Source: Ardenticatenaceae bacterium (GTDB lineage: Bacteria; Chloroflexota; Anaerolineae; Promineifilales; Promineifilaceae). Taken from it: DNA of 64,000 nucleotides. This document shows positions 9,481 through 17,928 of this stretch, in pieces (position 1 is the first letter of the stretch; the number at the start of each line of letters is the position of its first letter). Under the pieces are notes generated by a model. The model saw nothing but the letters and a program-made list of their open reading frames with translations. It made no database searches and was not told the DNA's origin. The DNA lies in NCBI GenBank assembly GCA_020634455.1, contig JACKBQ010000001.1, positions 3,968,001 to 4,032,000 on the forward strand. Direction: 5' to 3'. Position numbers and translations under genes: made by a program.

Positions 9481-9516
9481 GAAGTTCAACTTTTGTCAAA
9501 AGTTGAACTTCTTTTT
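9481..9516 (+). terminator. Rho-independent terminator after the LCP gene
   Basis: A perfect 14-bp stem (GAAGTTCAACTTTT pairing with AAAAGTTGAACTTC) has a three-base loop and is followed by five T at 9512-9516. It begins six bases after the LCP stop codon and ends nine bases before the next ATG. Confidence 0.9.
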
Positions 9517-9525
9517 CGTAAGAGC

Positions 9526-11394
9526 ATGAATAGACAAACATTTATTTCTCGGCTGCGCGAGCGGCCGTTTTTGTTTGATGGGGCAATGGGTACCCTGCTG
9601 CACAGCCACGGCGTGCCGATGGACATTAGCTTCGACGGCATTAACCTGACGCAGCCTGCGGTGGTGGCAGACATTCACCGCGCTTACATTGAGGCTGGCT
9701 CAGACATCATCGAGACGAACAGCTTTGGAGCCAATCGGTACAAACTGGCCGAGTACGGTTTGCAAAACCAGGTGCGCGAAATTAACCAGGCGGCGGTGAA
9801 CATTGCCCGGCGGGTGATAGACAGCGCCTTCCGCGAGGTCTGGTTGGCTGGCTCGGTAGGGCCACTGGGGGTGCGTTTGGCTCCACTGGGCCGCGTGCCG
9901 CTGGCTGAAGCGGGCGACGCTTTTCGGGAGCAAATTGGGGCGCTGGTGGATGGCGGCATTGATTTGCTGGTGCTGGAAACAATGTCTGATTTGTACGAGA
10001 TAGAAACGGCCGTTGCCGTTACTCGTGAGCTTGCCCCCAATTTACCCATCGTGGCCCAGATGACCTTTACCCGCGACGATCGCACTTTGCTGGGGCACGC
10101 GCCGAGCGTGGTGGCTCAGCGGCTGGCGGCTTTAGATGTGGATGCGATTGGCATCAATTGCAGCGGTGGGCCAGCCCAGGTGCTGCGCTTGCTGCTGGTT
10201 ATGCGGCAGATTGCGCCAGACAAGCTGCTGGCGGCTGCGCCCAATGCGGGCTGGCCAGAGCAAACGGAGCGAGGGCGCGTCTTGTATCCCGCTACGCCAG
10301 ATTATTTTGGGCAGTACACCCACGCTTTGGTAGAGGCGGGCGCCGCCCTCGTGGGTGGCTGCTGCGGCACAAATCAGGCGCACATTGCCGCTATGCGCCA
10401 GGCGCTGGACCATCCAGCCCCATCCCCCATCCCCCTGCCAGAGATTCAAATTGTGACCCAGGCGGAAAAGAAAACGGCCGTTCTCGATCCCCCAACCCAG
10501 CTGGCCGAGAATTTGAAGAACGGCCGTTATATCGTCACGGTAGAAATGAGTCCGCCCAAAGGTGTGGCTACCCAGCGGCTCATCGAAGGAGCGCACATGC
10601 TCAAGGAAGCCGGGGCGAACCTGCTCAACATGGCAGACAGCCCGCTGGCGCGGATGCGCATGAGCGCCTGGGCGGCCGCTCACCTGGTACAAAAGTCGGT
10701 GGGGCTGGAAACGGTGCTGCACTTTCCCACGCGGGGGCGCAACCTGCTGCGCATTCAGGGGGATTTGCTGGCGGCGTACGCGATGGGCATCCGCAACTTG
10801 TTTGTGGCGATGGGTGATCCCACCAAAATTGGCGACTACCCGGAGGCGATGGACAGCTACGACATCGTGCCGACTGGCTTGATTCACCTGATCAAGCAGC
10901 AGTTTAACAGCGGTTTGGACAAAGCAGGCAACTCCATCGGCCAGCCGACCAATTTTGTGGTGGGTTGTGCCCTGAATTTAACGCCCGCTGACCCGGAGCG
11001 GGAGATGACGCTGCTGCGCCGAAAAATCCGCAATGGGGCCGATTTTGCTCTGACCCAGCCAGTGTTTGACCCGGCGGCGGCCAGGCAGTTTGTGGATTTA
11101 TATGAGGCAACTTACGAGGAAAAGATGCTGCCGCTGATTGTGGGTGTGAAGCCGCTGTACAACGGCCGTAACGCCGAATTTCTGCATCATGAAGTGCCTG
11201 GCATGTCAATCCCGGAGTCGCTGCGCCAGCGCATGGCCGAGGCCACAGATCCGCAGCAGGAAGGCGTGCTGATTGCCCAGGAGATTTTGGGGGAATTACG
11301 GCCGTTTACCCAGGGAGTCTACCTGATGCCTGCCTTTGGCCGGTACGATTTGGTAGCGAGTGTAATGGATGTTTTGGGGGAGACTGGAGATTAG
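9526..11394 (+). CDS. Bifunctional homocysteine S-methyltransferase / methylenetetrahydrofolate reductase
   Basis: Start set at ATG 9526; an upstream TTG lies inside the terminator. The 622-residue protein has the layout of Bacillus YitJ. Residues about 1-300 form a homocysteine methyltransferase barrel (FLFDGAMGTLLH; zinc cysteines in GINCSGG and GGCCG). Residues about 330-610 form a MetF-type reductase (VTVEMSPPKG, NLFVAMGDPTKIGDYP, FALTQPVFDP). Together they would make 5-methyltetrahydrofolate and methylate homocysteine to methionine; the methyl donor is not certain. A hairpin repeat lies across the 3' end. Confidence 0.92.
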   Translation: MNRQTFISRLRERPFLFDGAMGTLLHSHGVPMDISFDGINLTQPAVVADIHRAYIEAGSDIIETNSFGANRYKLAEYGLQNQVREINQAAVNIARRVIDSAFREVWLAGSVGPLGVRLAPLGRVPLAEAGDAFREQIGALVDGGIDLLVLETMSDLYEIETAVAVTRELAPNLPIVAQMTFTRDDRTLLGHAPSVVAQRLAALDVDAIGINCSGGPAQVLRLLLVMRQIAPDKLLAAAPNAGWPEQTERGRVLYPATPDYFGQYTHALVEAGAALVGGCCGTNQAHIAAMRQALDHPAPSPIPLPEIQIVTQAEKKTAVLDPPTQLAENLKNGRYIVTVEMSPPKGVATQRLIEGAHMLKEAGANLLNMADSPLARMRMSAWAAAHLVQKSVGLETVLHFPTRGRNLLRIQGDLLAAYAMGIRNLFVAMGDPTKIGDYPEAMDSYDIVPTGLIHLIKQQFNSGLDKAGNSIGQPTNFVVGCALNLTPADPEREMTLLRRKIRNGADFALTQPVFDPAAARQFVDLYEATYEEKMLPLIVGVKPLYNGRNAEFLHHEVPGMSIPESLRQRMAEATDPQQEGVLIAQEILGELRPFTQGVYLMPAFGRYDLVASVMDVLGETGD

Positions 11395-11418
11395 AGACTA
11401 ACCAATCTCCAATCTCCT
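11379..11418. repeat. Hairpin repeat (AATCTCC family) at the gene end
   Basis: GGAGACTGGAGATTAGAGAC is followed by a pairing arm AATCTCCAATCTCC. It covers the last codons of the upstream gene and the gap before the convergent peptidase gene. A relative lies at 31901-31945. Confidence 0.65.
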
Positions 11419-11426
11419 TGTCATGT

Positions 11427-12554
11427 TTACGCTTTGGTCACCAGCCAGGCGGCGACGTACCCCTTGCGCCCGGTGACGGTTTGCACGTTGAGCCATTGCC
11501 CTTGCTGGCCAATTTTGCTGGCCGCGCTATCCTCTTCAATGACCAACAGTTCCGTGCCAAAATTAAGGTAAGAAATGAGTGTGCTGCTAGCAATGCGAGG
11601 TTCTGTGCGCAGCGAGACGCTGGCGGCGCTGGTTTTAACCACCAGCTTGCTGGGGCTGGATGGTTTATTGGCCTGACTTGTTTTGTGGCTACCGAGGGCG
11701 GGGTCGGAAACGGCCGTTACGTACCACGCCGCCACATACCCTTCCTTACCCTCAATTTCCCGCACGTGGAACCAGTTATTGCGCTTGCCAACTTTTGTTC
11801 TGGCGGTGTCGGCATCGTTTAGCACCACCAGTTTGCTGCTTTGCGGCAAATATTTCAGCACGTTAGAGCCGGAAATGCGAGGCTGATCGCGCAGGGTTAG
11901 CCCGTTAACAGTGGGGGAGACGATGAGGGATTCGCTATCATCGGAATCTGCGGGGGTGGAAACGGCCGTTGTGGTTGTGGTTGTTGTCGTAGCGGGCGCT
12001 GGCTTGCTGACGCTGGTGGCTTTTGGCTCTTTGAGCGTCCCTGTGCCAAAAAAGATCATCTCCTGGATGATTTGGGCTGCGTTCCCGGCAAAGCCAAAGC
12101 GCCCGACCAATGTGGGTGGCTTTTCTGGGCTGTTGTATGGGTCCCACATCTGGTAATCGTCCCCATCTTTTTGATGAAGCACAATCCAGTGGCTTTGGAT
12201 GCCCGCCGCAGGTGAATAATCCACGCGCACGGTGGCCAGCGAGCCGCCTGCCAGGGCTGCATCCAGCTCATCCAGCGGGGCATCCTGCTTGTCGCACTCG
12301 ATGCGCTTTTGGTAGCTGACGTTGGGAAAGATAGCATTGATGCGAAAGGCACGTACCCACGGCCCCTGAAAGCCTTCGTTTTGTTTCATCTTGTCATTAA
12401 ACGAGGCGACCGTCTCGTTGCCGCCGAAATGATTGCCAATCATCGTCAGGCTAGTCACCAGACAGCCCAGTTTGCCGATGGTTTCGGTACGGCCGTTGCC
12501 CATAATCTTGTTTTCCCAGCGGGGATCATTTTGATAAAGCTGCGTAAATGCCAT
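11427..12554 (-). CDS. C39-like cysteine peptidase with two SH3b domains
   Basis: The 375-residue product begins with a Peptidase_C39_2-like domain. The likely catalytic cysteine is in GKLGCLVTSLTM near residue 31, the histidine in SHWIVLHQKDGD near residue 119, and an aspartate in MWDPY. A Thr-rich linker (a run of eight threonines) follows near residue 190. Two bacterial SH3-like domains cover about 205-285 and 300-373, each with a GYVAAW(Y/L)VT ending. SH3b domains usually bind cell wall or peptide ligands. No signal peptide is evident, so the route of export is unclear. The ATG follows a good AGGAG site. Confidence 0.82.
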   Translation of the reverse strand: MAFTQLYQNDPRWENKIMGNGRTETIGKLGCLVTSLTMIGNHFGGNETVASFNDKMKQNEGFQGPWVRAFRINAIFPNVSYQKRIECDKQDAPLDELDAALAGGSLATVRVDYSPAAGIQSHWIVLHQKDGDDYQMWDPYNSPEKPPTLVGRFGFAGNAAQIIQEMIFFGTGTLKEPKATSVSKPAPATTTTTTTTAVSTPADSDDSESLIVSPTVNGLTLRDQPRISGSNVLKYLPQSSKLVVLNDADTARTKVGKRNNWFHVREIEGKEGYVAAWYVTAVSDPALGSHKTSQANKPSSPSKLVVKTSAASVSLRTEPRIASSTLISYLNFGTELLVIEEDSAASKIGQQGQWLNVQTVTGRKGYVAAWLVTKA

Positions 12555-12615
12555 TGTTTTTTCTCCTGAAAATAGTGGAAACAGTAAGATTTTTGAGTAT
12601 CGTTCCCGCGAATCA

Positions 12616-12676
12616 AGATTGGATCAATTTCAGTTGTAAGCAGTTACGGCAGGCAATAATAAAATTGGTCCAATCT
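12616..12676. repeat. Intergenic inverted repeat
   Basis: A 15-base left arm AGATTGGATCAATTT pairs with AAATTGGTCCAATCT with one mismatch, across 31 bases. It lies between the peptidase gene start and the end of the HAD gene. A wide loop makes a terminator unlikely. Confidence 0.6.
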
Positions 12677-12704
12677 GCGCCTATGCAACGCTCAATGTTA
12701 AAGA

Positions 12705-13313
12705 TTAACCTGACGAAATTCCTAACTGCTGTAAAGCGTGTGCTAAATCAAGCCCCGGCTGGAAATGAATCGCCGCCAGGCCAACCGCTTCTGCGGCGGC
12801 CACGTTGTGCTGGAAATCATCAATGAAAACCGCTTCGCGTGGCTGGCGGCCCAGGCGGCCCAGCGCCCGGTGAAAGATTTCCGGGTCGGGCTTCATCACT
12901 TTTTCTTCGCAGGAGATGATGATTTCGTCGAAGGCGTCGGCGATTTGGAACTGGTTGGTGAGCTCATCGCGTAGATTGCTGGCGTAGTTGCTGATGATGG
13001 CGGTCTGGTAGCGAGTTTTTAGCTGGCGGATGAGGGCAACCAGCCCTGTGTCTAGTTTATCACCAGACCAGAAACCGCGGCGGAAAGCGGCCGTTTCCAG
13101 CACCGACAAATCCAAATGAGCGCCAATCCACTGCCACAGCTCTGGCTCCGTAATCGCGCCGCGCTGCGCCTGCTGGCCCATCGCGCTGTTGAATACCAGC
13201 GCTTCAGCTCCACCAGGTGGCAAGCCAAGTTTAGCTTCCCACTGCTGCCGGGGAGCGCGGTCTTCGGTGCGCAGTAGTACGCCGCCCACATCAAAAATGA
13301 TTGCCTGAATCAT
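12705..13313 (-). CDS. HAD superfamily (subfamily IA) hydrolase
   Basis: Start set at 13313, where AAGGA precedes ATG and the protein opens with the family N-terminus MIQAIIFDVGGVLL. At 202 residues it has normal length for the epoxide hydrolase/phosphatase-like HAD group. Motif I is FDVGGVLL, motif II is TAIISNY near residue 108, and motif III/IV are KPDPEIF and VFIDD near 146-170. The second aspartate of the usual DxD is a glycine, which is common in this subgroup. The substrate is unknown. Confidence 0.85.
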   Translation of the reverse strand: MIQAIIFDVGGVLLRTEDRAPRQQWEAKLGLPPGGAEALVFNSAMGQQAQRGAITEPELWQWIGAHLDLSVLETAAFRRGFWSGDKLDTGLVALIRQLKTRYQTAIISNYASNLRDELTNQFQIADAFDEIIISCEEKVMKPDPEIFHRALGRLGRQPREAVFIDDFQHNVAAAEAVGLAAIHFQPGLDLAHALQQLGISSG

Positions 13314-13392
13314 TGCGTTTCCTTGGTTGTTGAGATTTTTGTCCGTATTGCGTAAATCGGGTTCCATGCTGCGAATCATGAACAACATGGAA

Positions 13393-13422
13393 AACGTAGC
13401 ACAGTTCGCATATACCTGTCAA
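13393..13422 (-). promoter_or_regulatory. Candidate promoter for the HAD gene
   Basis: On the minus strand a perfect TTGACA (13417-13422) is followed after 18 bases by TACGTT (13393-13398), about 80 bases before the HAD start codon. Confidence 0.5.
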
Positions 13423-13432
13423 TAGGTAAACA

Positions 13433-13498
13433 TAAAAAAGAGTGAGCGTTCCCAAATGCGCCGGTTTTGCCGTTCGCATTTGAGGATGCTCACTCCTC
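13433..13498 (-). terminator. Rho-independent terminator after the aminotransferase gene
   Basis: Read on the minus strand, GAGTGAGC pairs with GCTCACTC and an inner CAAATGCG pairs with CGCATTTG, ending in a run of six T. It lies downstream of the aminotransferase gene and upstream of the HAD gene. Confidence 0.8.
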
Positions 13499-13588
13499 AT
13501 TTTGCAGATTCAAAGAGATTTCAAAAGTCTGCACAATAATATGGCCATCACCAGAAGATGCTGAGGCTTTTGAAATCTAGGACATCAG

Positions 13589-14701
13589 TTAATTATTTTG
13601 CGCCAGAAATTCGTCTACGTTGCTGAGCAGCTCTTCCATGTCCGACGGCTGCAAATCACCCATGTGGGCAATGCGGAAGGTGACGTTTTTCAGGCGGGTG
13701 CCGTAGCCGTTGGAGAGGACCATGCCGTGCTCGCGCAGGAAGCTGTTGAGCGCCGAAATGTCGATCCCTTTGTTATTTTTAACGCAGGTCACGGTTGGGG
13801 ATTCATACCCTTCTGGGGCCAGCAGTTCAAAGCCGTGGCTTTTGGCCCAGGCGATGGTCATGTCGCGCATGGCCAGGTGGCGGGCGAAACGTCCTTCCAT
13901 CCCTTCGGCCATCATGTCGTCCAGCTGGCGATCCAGGGCAAAGAGCAGGGAGATGGCGGGTGTGGCAGGCGTCTGGTTTTTGGCCATTGACTTGTCCAGG
14001 GTGATGAAGTCGAAGTAGTAGCCGCGATTTTTGACGGTGGCGGCTTTGGCCATGGCCCGTTCCGAGACGGCGCAGAAGGCCAGACCGGCAGGCAGGGCAA
14101 ACGCTTTCTGGCTGGAGGTGAGCACCACGTCTAAATCCCAGGCGTCGAACTCGATCCGCGCGCCGGACAGGCCGCTGACGCTGTCTACCAGGATCATGAT
14201 CTCGTCGCCGCCGGGCATGCTGCGGATCGCTTCGGCAATCTCTTTGATGGGGCTTTCCACCCCGGCGCTGGTTTCGTTGTGAACGAGGGTGACGGCATCG
14301 AAGCCGCCTTTTGACAGCCGCTCGACAACCATTTCAGGCAGGATGGGCTGGCCCCATTCCACTTCCAGCACCTCGTTGTCCTTGCCGTTGAGCTCGGTTA
14401 CTTCGCGCCAGCGGTCGCTAAATGCGCCGTTGACGCAGTTGAGTGCTTTTTTATCGACGCAGTTGCGCACCGCGCCTTCCCAAAAGCCCGTGCCGGAGGA
14501 GGCGCTGATGAGAATGCGCCGGTTGGTGAAGAACACTTTTTGCAGTTTGGGCTGGATGCGCGCCACCAGATCGATGCATTCTGGCATGCGATGGCCGACC
14601 ATCCATTCGGTTTGGGCGTCTAAAATTTCGGGGCGGACTTCAGTCGGCCCAGGGATGAATAGTTTGATATGCTTGTTGGAATTTCGTTTTAAGTCGCTCA
14701 T
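13589..14701 (-). CDS. Class V aminotransferase (serine-pyruvate / alanine-glyoxylate / phosphoserine type)
   Basis: A PLP enzyme of 370 residues with the family N-terminus KLFIPGPTEVRPEIL, the block SSGTGFWEGAVRN near residue 70, the aspartate in LVDSVSG near 183, and the PLP lysine in LTSSQKAFALPAG near 207. Start set at ATG 14701; a TTG at 14713 is closer to AGGAG. The gene begins inside the 3' end of the serB-like gene (62-base overlap), so the two are probably translationally coupled. The pairing with a phosphoserine phosphatase suggests a role in serine synthesis, with phosphoserine aminotransferase activity as an inference. Confidence 0.85.
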   Translation of the reverse strand: MSDLKRNSNKHIKLFIPGPTEVRPEILDAQTEWMVGHRMPECIDLVARIQPKLQKVFFTNRRILISASSGTGFWEGAVRNCVDKKALNCVNGAFSDRWREVTELNGKDNEVLEVEWGQPILPEMVVERLSKGGFDAVTLVHNETSAGVESPIKEIAEAIRSMPGGDEIMILVDSVSGLSGARIEFDAWDLDVVLTSSQKAFALPAGLAFCAVSERAMAKAATVKNRGYYFDFITLDKSMAKNQTPATPAISLLFALDRQLDDMMAEGMEGRFARHLAMRDMTIAWAKSHGFELLAPEGYESPTVTCVKNNKGIDISALNSFLREHGMVLSNGYGTRLKNVTFRIAHMGDLQPSDMEELLSNVDEFLAQNN

Positions 14702-15494
14702 GATTAAAATCAAATGCTCCTGTATTTGTTAGGGTAAATGCTGTGTTAAAAACGGCTTCGTGGGGGGTACCTTGTACCTGGCGGATAGCGGCGGGGCCTG
14801 CGGCCAGCAGCAGCAGGGGGGCCAGGCTGGGTGTGTGTAAAAAGACGGGCGCTTCGGCCTGAACGCGCTGGCGCTGCACGACGCCGCCGAAGCCAACGAA
14901 CAGGTCTACGGCGTGCCCGGCCATGAGATCGCTGCTGCCGTCGCCAATGAGGAGGGAACGGCCGTTCCTCCCATTCAATAACTCTCTCACAATCTGCGCC
15001 TTGCCATCGCTGACGGTGAGCGCCCCTTCTTCGTAATCCATGTACCGCTCGCGGCGCGGCTTTTGGAAATCGGTTTCGGCGTACCACCATTCACCCGCCA
15101 GATGGTCGTAATCTACCGCAACGGCGCGGATGTTTTGCTTGGGCACGCCTAAAAAGATGCCAAACTCCTGCACCGGTTCCGCCAGCCCGCCGCTGATGAT
15201 GTACACCTCGTGCCCCAAAAATTGGAGGGCGGCGATGACGGCCTGGGCGTCGGCGACGATATTGCGTTTGTAAACGGCGCGGATTTGCTGGATTTGCTCG
15301 TGGGTGGGGCGGACGGCTTGCAGGCGTTTGGCGTAAACGTCTTCTAAGTCCAGCTTGCCGTCCATGGCGGCGTTGGTGAGCACTTCGACACGCCACTTTT
15401 TACCGGCGGTCTCGGCCAAGACATCAATGCCTTCTACGGTGGAGAGGGTGGAGTCGCAGTCGAAGAAGACGTGTTTGTAGGGTGGCCAGCGCAT
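14640..15494 (-). CDS. SerB-like phosphoserine phosphatase (HAD superfamily)
   Basis: A 284-residue HAD phosphatase with the nucleophile motif FFDCDSTLSTVEGID near residue 10, VYIISGG near 97 and LIGDGSSDLMAG near 183. These match phosphoserine phosphatase, which removes phosphate from L-phosphoserine. The C-terminal 40 or so residues after AAIRQ look unlike the family and overlap the next gene in another frame. The ATG has no Shine-Dalgarno site and sits seven bases after a TACAAT box, so the transcript may be leaderless. Confidence 0.85.
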   Translation of the reverse strand: MRWPPYKHVFFDCDSTLSTVEGIDVLAETAGKKWRVEVLTNAAMDGKLDLEDVYAKRLQAVRPTHEQIQQIRAVYKRNIVADAQAVIAALQFLGHEVYIISGGLAEPVQEFGIFLGVPKQNIRAVAVDYDHLAGEWWYAETDFQKPRRERYMDYEEGALTVSDGKAQIVRELLNGRNGRSLLIGDGSSDLMAGHAVDLFVGFGGVVQRQRVQAEAPVFLHTPSLAPLLLLAAGPAAIRQVQGTPHEAVFNTAFTLTNTGAFDFNHERLKTKFQQAYQTIHPWAD

Positions 15495-15501
15495 GAAGTG
15501 G

Positions 15502-15529
15502 ATTGTACTCTAAGCGTAAGGGTTGGCAA
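15502..15529 (-). promoter_or_regulatory. Candidate leaderless promoter of the serB-like gene
   Basis: Minus-strand TTGCCA (15524-15529), 16 bases, then TACAAT (15502-15507). The start codon at 15494 follows after seven bases, placing the expected first transcript base at or beside the ATG. Confidence 0.5.
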
Positions 15530-15661
15530 CTGGATATTTGGAGGGAAACGGCCGTTACCATCTGCACAATTTGCCCAAATTCACTTGATAATTCACGTTA
15601 CGTAATGAAGAAATCAAAACTCGATTTGATTGCTTCCCAACCTGGACTAGGTTGCAAATAA

Positions 15662-16768
15662 TCAACTGTGTTTGACCCAGTTAGTCATAAGCGCCTCTGA
15701 GTTGGCTACTAATTTGGTGGCCTGTTCTACCATGCATCTTGTGTTAGGATAATTATGTATTTCTCTGTGCCGTCCTAGTAACGCATCCAAGATTGCCATT
15801 GAATCAGTTTCACTCCAATTGGGAATTTTCGGTGCTGTCATTATATGTCCCAGCCACCATTCGGAAGATCCCCATGAGATAGGGAACCCAGAACCTATCT
15901 CATATTTTGCGCTTTCATGAGTGAATACCAAACCGCCTTTTACGATCATTCTGCTTAGGTGTCGGGAAACCAAGCCAGGGCATCGCATTTGAACCGACCT
16001 GTTTACATCTTCTGCAACGCGCTGCCACTGTTTATCGGGCGGTTGCGCAATAGGTTTGTTTTCTATTGAAAGTTTGCCACCTTGTTCATGGTATGTTTTA
16101 AATCGTGACCAATGACCGGATTGCCAACGAATGGTGCCGCTCCAATACTTCACCTCAAAGACCCATACTCCTTTTGGTCCGATAAGTACCACATCTACAT
16201 CCTCGCCATGTCGCTGCTGTATACCTGAGAGGAGAAAATAATCGTTTCCTAACATGAATTGTAATTTACGGATGAATGCAAGCTCGCCTTTATCTCCATG
16301 TTGAATTGCTGGGGGCAACCTGATATTCATTGCCGCTTTCCACTGAGGCAATATTGGAGAAAATATTTGGGCCTGAAAAGGATTAGCTGGCGGTTGTGGC
16401 TTGGGCAGGGTCAGTTGGATAAGCCAAAATATTCCAAGACCTATCCCCAACATTGATGTGAGAGAGAAAATTATTGTCCCGATAATTGCCCAAAAACTTG
16501 TGGTTAACCCAAACAGTAAAGGAATGAGAAAGCAAATAGTACCGGCACCAATGCCCCCCATAACATAAATAACACCAGTCAAAATATCTCGGTTAGTTAC
16601 TTGCTTGCGTTTTTCGTATTCGGAGACGGCCGTTTCATGTTGTTGTTGGCGTCGAGTAAATGCTTTTTGCAATTTGTCATGCCAACGGCTTCGCACCTGG
16701 CTATCTGCCTGACTAGCTAGCAGGTATCCTTTTTCTAAATGTACCGATTTTGGATTAATTACAATCAT
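15662..16768 (-). CDS. NERD-domain membrane protein
   Basis: A 368-residue protein starting at MIVINPKSVHLE (16768); longer frames upstream lack family support. A charged N-terminal region of about 50 residues is followed by two membrane helices (about 62-84 and 92-115) and a NERD domain (about 180-290). The core of that domain is GEDVDVVLIGPKGVWVFEVK with its conserved D and E...K pattern. NERD domains are related to PD-(D/E)XK nucleases; the role here is unknown. The gene has one ACGGCCGT copy. A small hairpin (15638-15654) follows the stop. Confidence 0.82.
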   Translation of the reverse strand: MIVINPKSVHLEKGYLLASQADSQVRSRWHDKLQKAFTRRQQQHETAVSEYEKRKQVTNRDILTGVIYVMGGIGAGTICFLIPLLFGLTTSFWAIIGTIIFSLTSMLGIGLGIFWLIQLTLPKPQPPANPFQAQIFSPILPQWKAAMNIRLPPAIQHGDKGELAFIRKLQFMLGNDYFLLSGIQQRHGEDVDVVLIGPKGVWVFEVKYWSGTIRWQSGHWSRFKTYHEQGGKLSIENKPIAQPPDKQWQRVAEDVNRSVQMRCPGLVSRHLSRMIVKGGLVFTHESAKYEIGSGFPISWGSSEWWLGHIMTAPKIPNWSETDSMAILDALLGRHREIHNYPNTRCMVEQATKLVANSEALMTNWVKHS

Positions 16769-17033
16769 GGATTCTTTTGAGAAAGACTGTAGAGGGGAGT
16801 GCTCTTGACACTGACCCGACAATTTGGAAATCAAATGCGGCTATGTCTCCACAAGATATCATAGATTACGGTTGAAGACCTGATTAGAAAAAAGTGGAAT
16901 GCACACAAAGGGCTTGTAATTGGAGAATAATCATGACAATATCAGGCTACGAATGAATTTTCTTCCTCAATATTCTGTTGGACTATGTATGGAAACAGGT
17001 GCCTAAAGAGCCAGAGAAAAATCCACCCATCTT

Positions 17034-17837
17034 TTATCCCAACTTCAAGGCAAGACGGCCGTTCCCCATCACACACGCCATCCCGTTCACGTCCCATACA
17101 AGCGGGCCGCCATCAAAACCAGCCACTGCACCCCCACTTTCCTGCACCAGCAGCATGGCGGCGGCCACGTCCCAGGGGCGCAGACGCAGGTTGAAGTAAA
17201 AATCTACCCGCCCCGCCGCTACCCAGGCCATGGCTAAAGCGGCCGTGCCAATCGAGCGCACCGTGTACGAATCTTCGGCAAATTTGTTAAAGATTTCCAG
17301 GGCGGTGGTGCGGGCATCGGCGGCGCTGCTCCAGTCCAAGGCAAAAACCGCCTGCCCTAATTCATCAATTTGGCTCACTTGCAAGGTTTGCGGCGAGCCA
17401 CTGCCGATTTGCAGCGTGGCTCCCTGGCCTTGCGCGGCGCTGAATAGCTCGTCGCGCATCGGGTCGTAGATGGCGGCGGCGATGGGTTGGTAACCGTTGG
17501 CTGTGGGCTGGCAGGCGGCGATGGAGACGCAAAATTCGGGTATCTGGCGGCTGTAGTTGGTGGTGCCGTCAATCGGATCGATGATCCAGATGATCGGGCC
17601 AGCGGTGGGTAGGCTGCTGTCGTCTTCTTCGGTGAGGAAGCCGTGGTTGGGGAAGTAGCGCTGGATGGTTTGGGTGATTTGGGCCTGCGTGGCCACATCG
17701 GCGTCTGTCACTAAGTCGCGGAATCCTTTGAAGCTGATTTCGCGGGGTTTTGACCACATCTCACGGGCCAGTTTTCCGGCGGAAACGGCCGTTTCCACCG
17801 CCACCGCCCGCAGTTCTTTCAGTTCAGCAACATCCAT
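17034..17837 (-). CDS. Inositol monophosphatase family protein
   Basis: A 267-residue Mg-dependent phosphatase. Metal-binding signatures are present: LVTDADVATQ near residue 41, TEEDD near 70, WIIDPIDGTTNYSRQIP near 86, and RPWDVAAAMLLVQESGG near 223. Family members remove phosphate from inositol phosphate, PAP or related compounds. It ends the minus-strand run that begins with phnD, separated from phnE by a hairpin repeat, so co-transcription is possible. Start supported by GGGAG six bases upstream. Confidence 0.9.
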   Translation of the reverse strand: MDVAELKELRAVAVETAVSAGKLAREMWSKPREISFKGFRDLVTDADVATQAQITQTIQRYFPNHGFLTEEDDSSLPTAGPIIWIIDPIDGTTNYSRQIPEFCVSIAACQPTANGYQPIAAAIYDPMRDELFSAAQGQGATLQIGSGSPQTLQVSQIDELGQAVFALDWSSAADARTTALEIFNKFAEDSYTVRSIGTAALAMAWVAAGRVDFYFNLRLRPWDVAAAMLLVQESGGAVAGFDGGPLVWDVNGMACVMGNGRLALKLG

Positions 17838-17861
17838 AAAAAGCTCCCAGGGAATTTACCT

Positions 17862-17924
17862 CAGAGGGCGCGGAGGCCGCAGAGATCAAAAAAACTCCGC
17901 ACTCTCCGCGCCCTCTGCGGTGAG
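17862..17924. repeat. Intergenic hairpin repeat (CAGAGGGCGCGGAG variant)
   Basis: CTCAGAGGGCGCGGAGG pairs with a right arm containing CTCCGCGCCCTCTG. It is a G/C-rich member of the family at 8325-8389 and lies between phnE and the IMPase gene within one operon. Confidence 0.75.
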
Positions 17925-17928
17925 AAAA

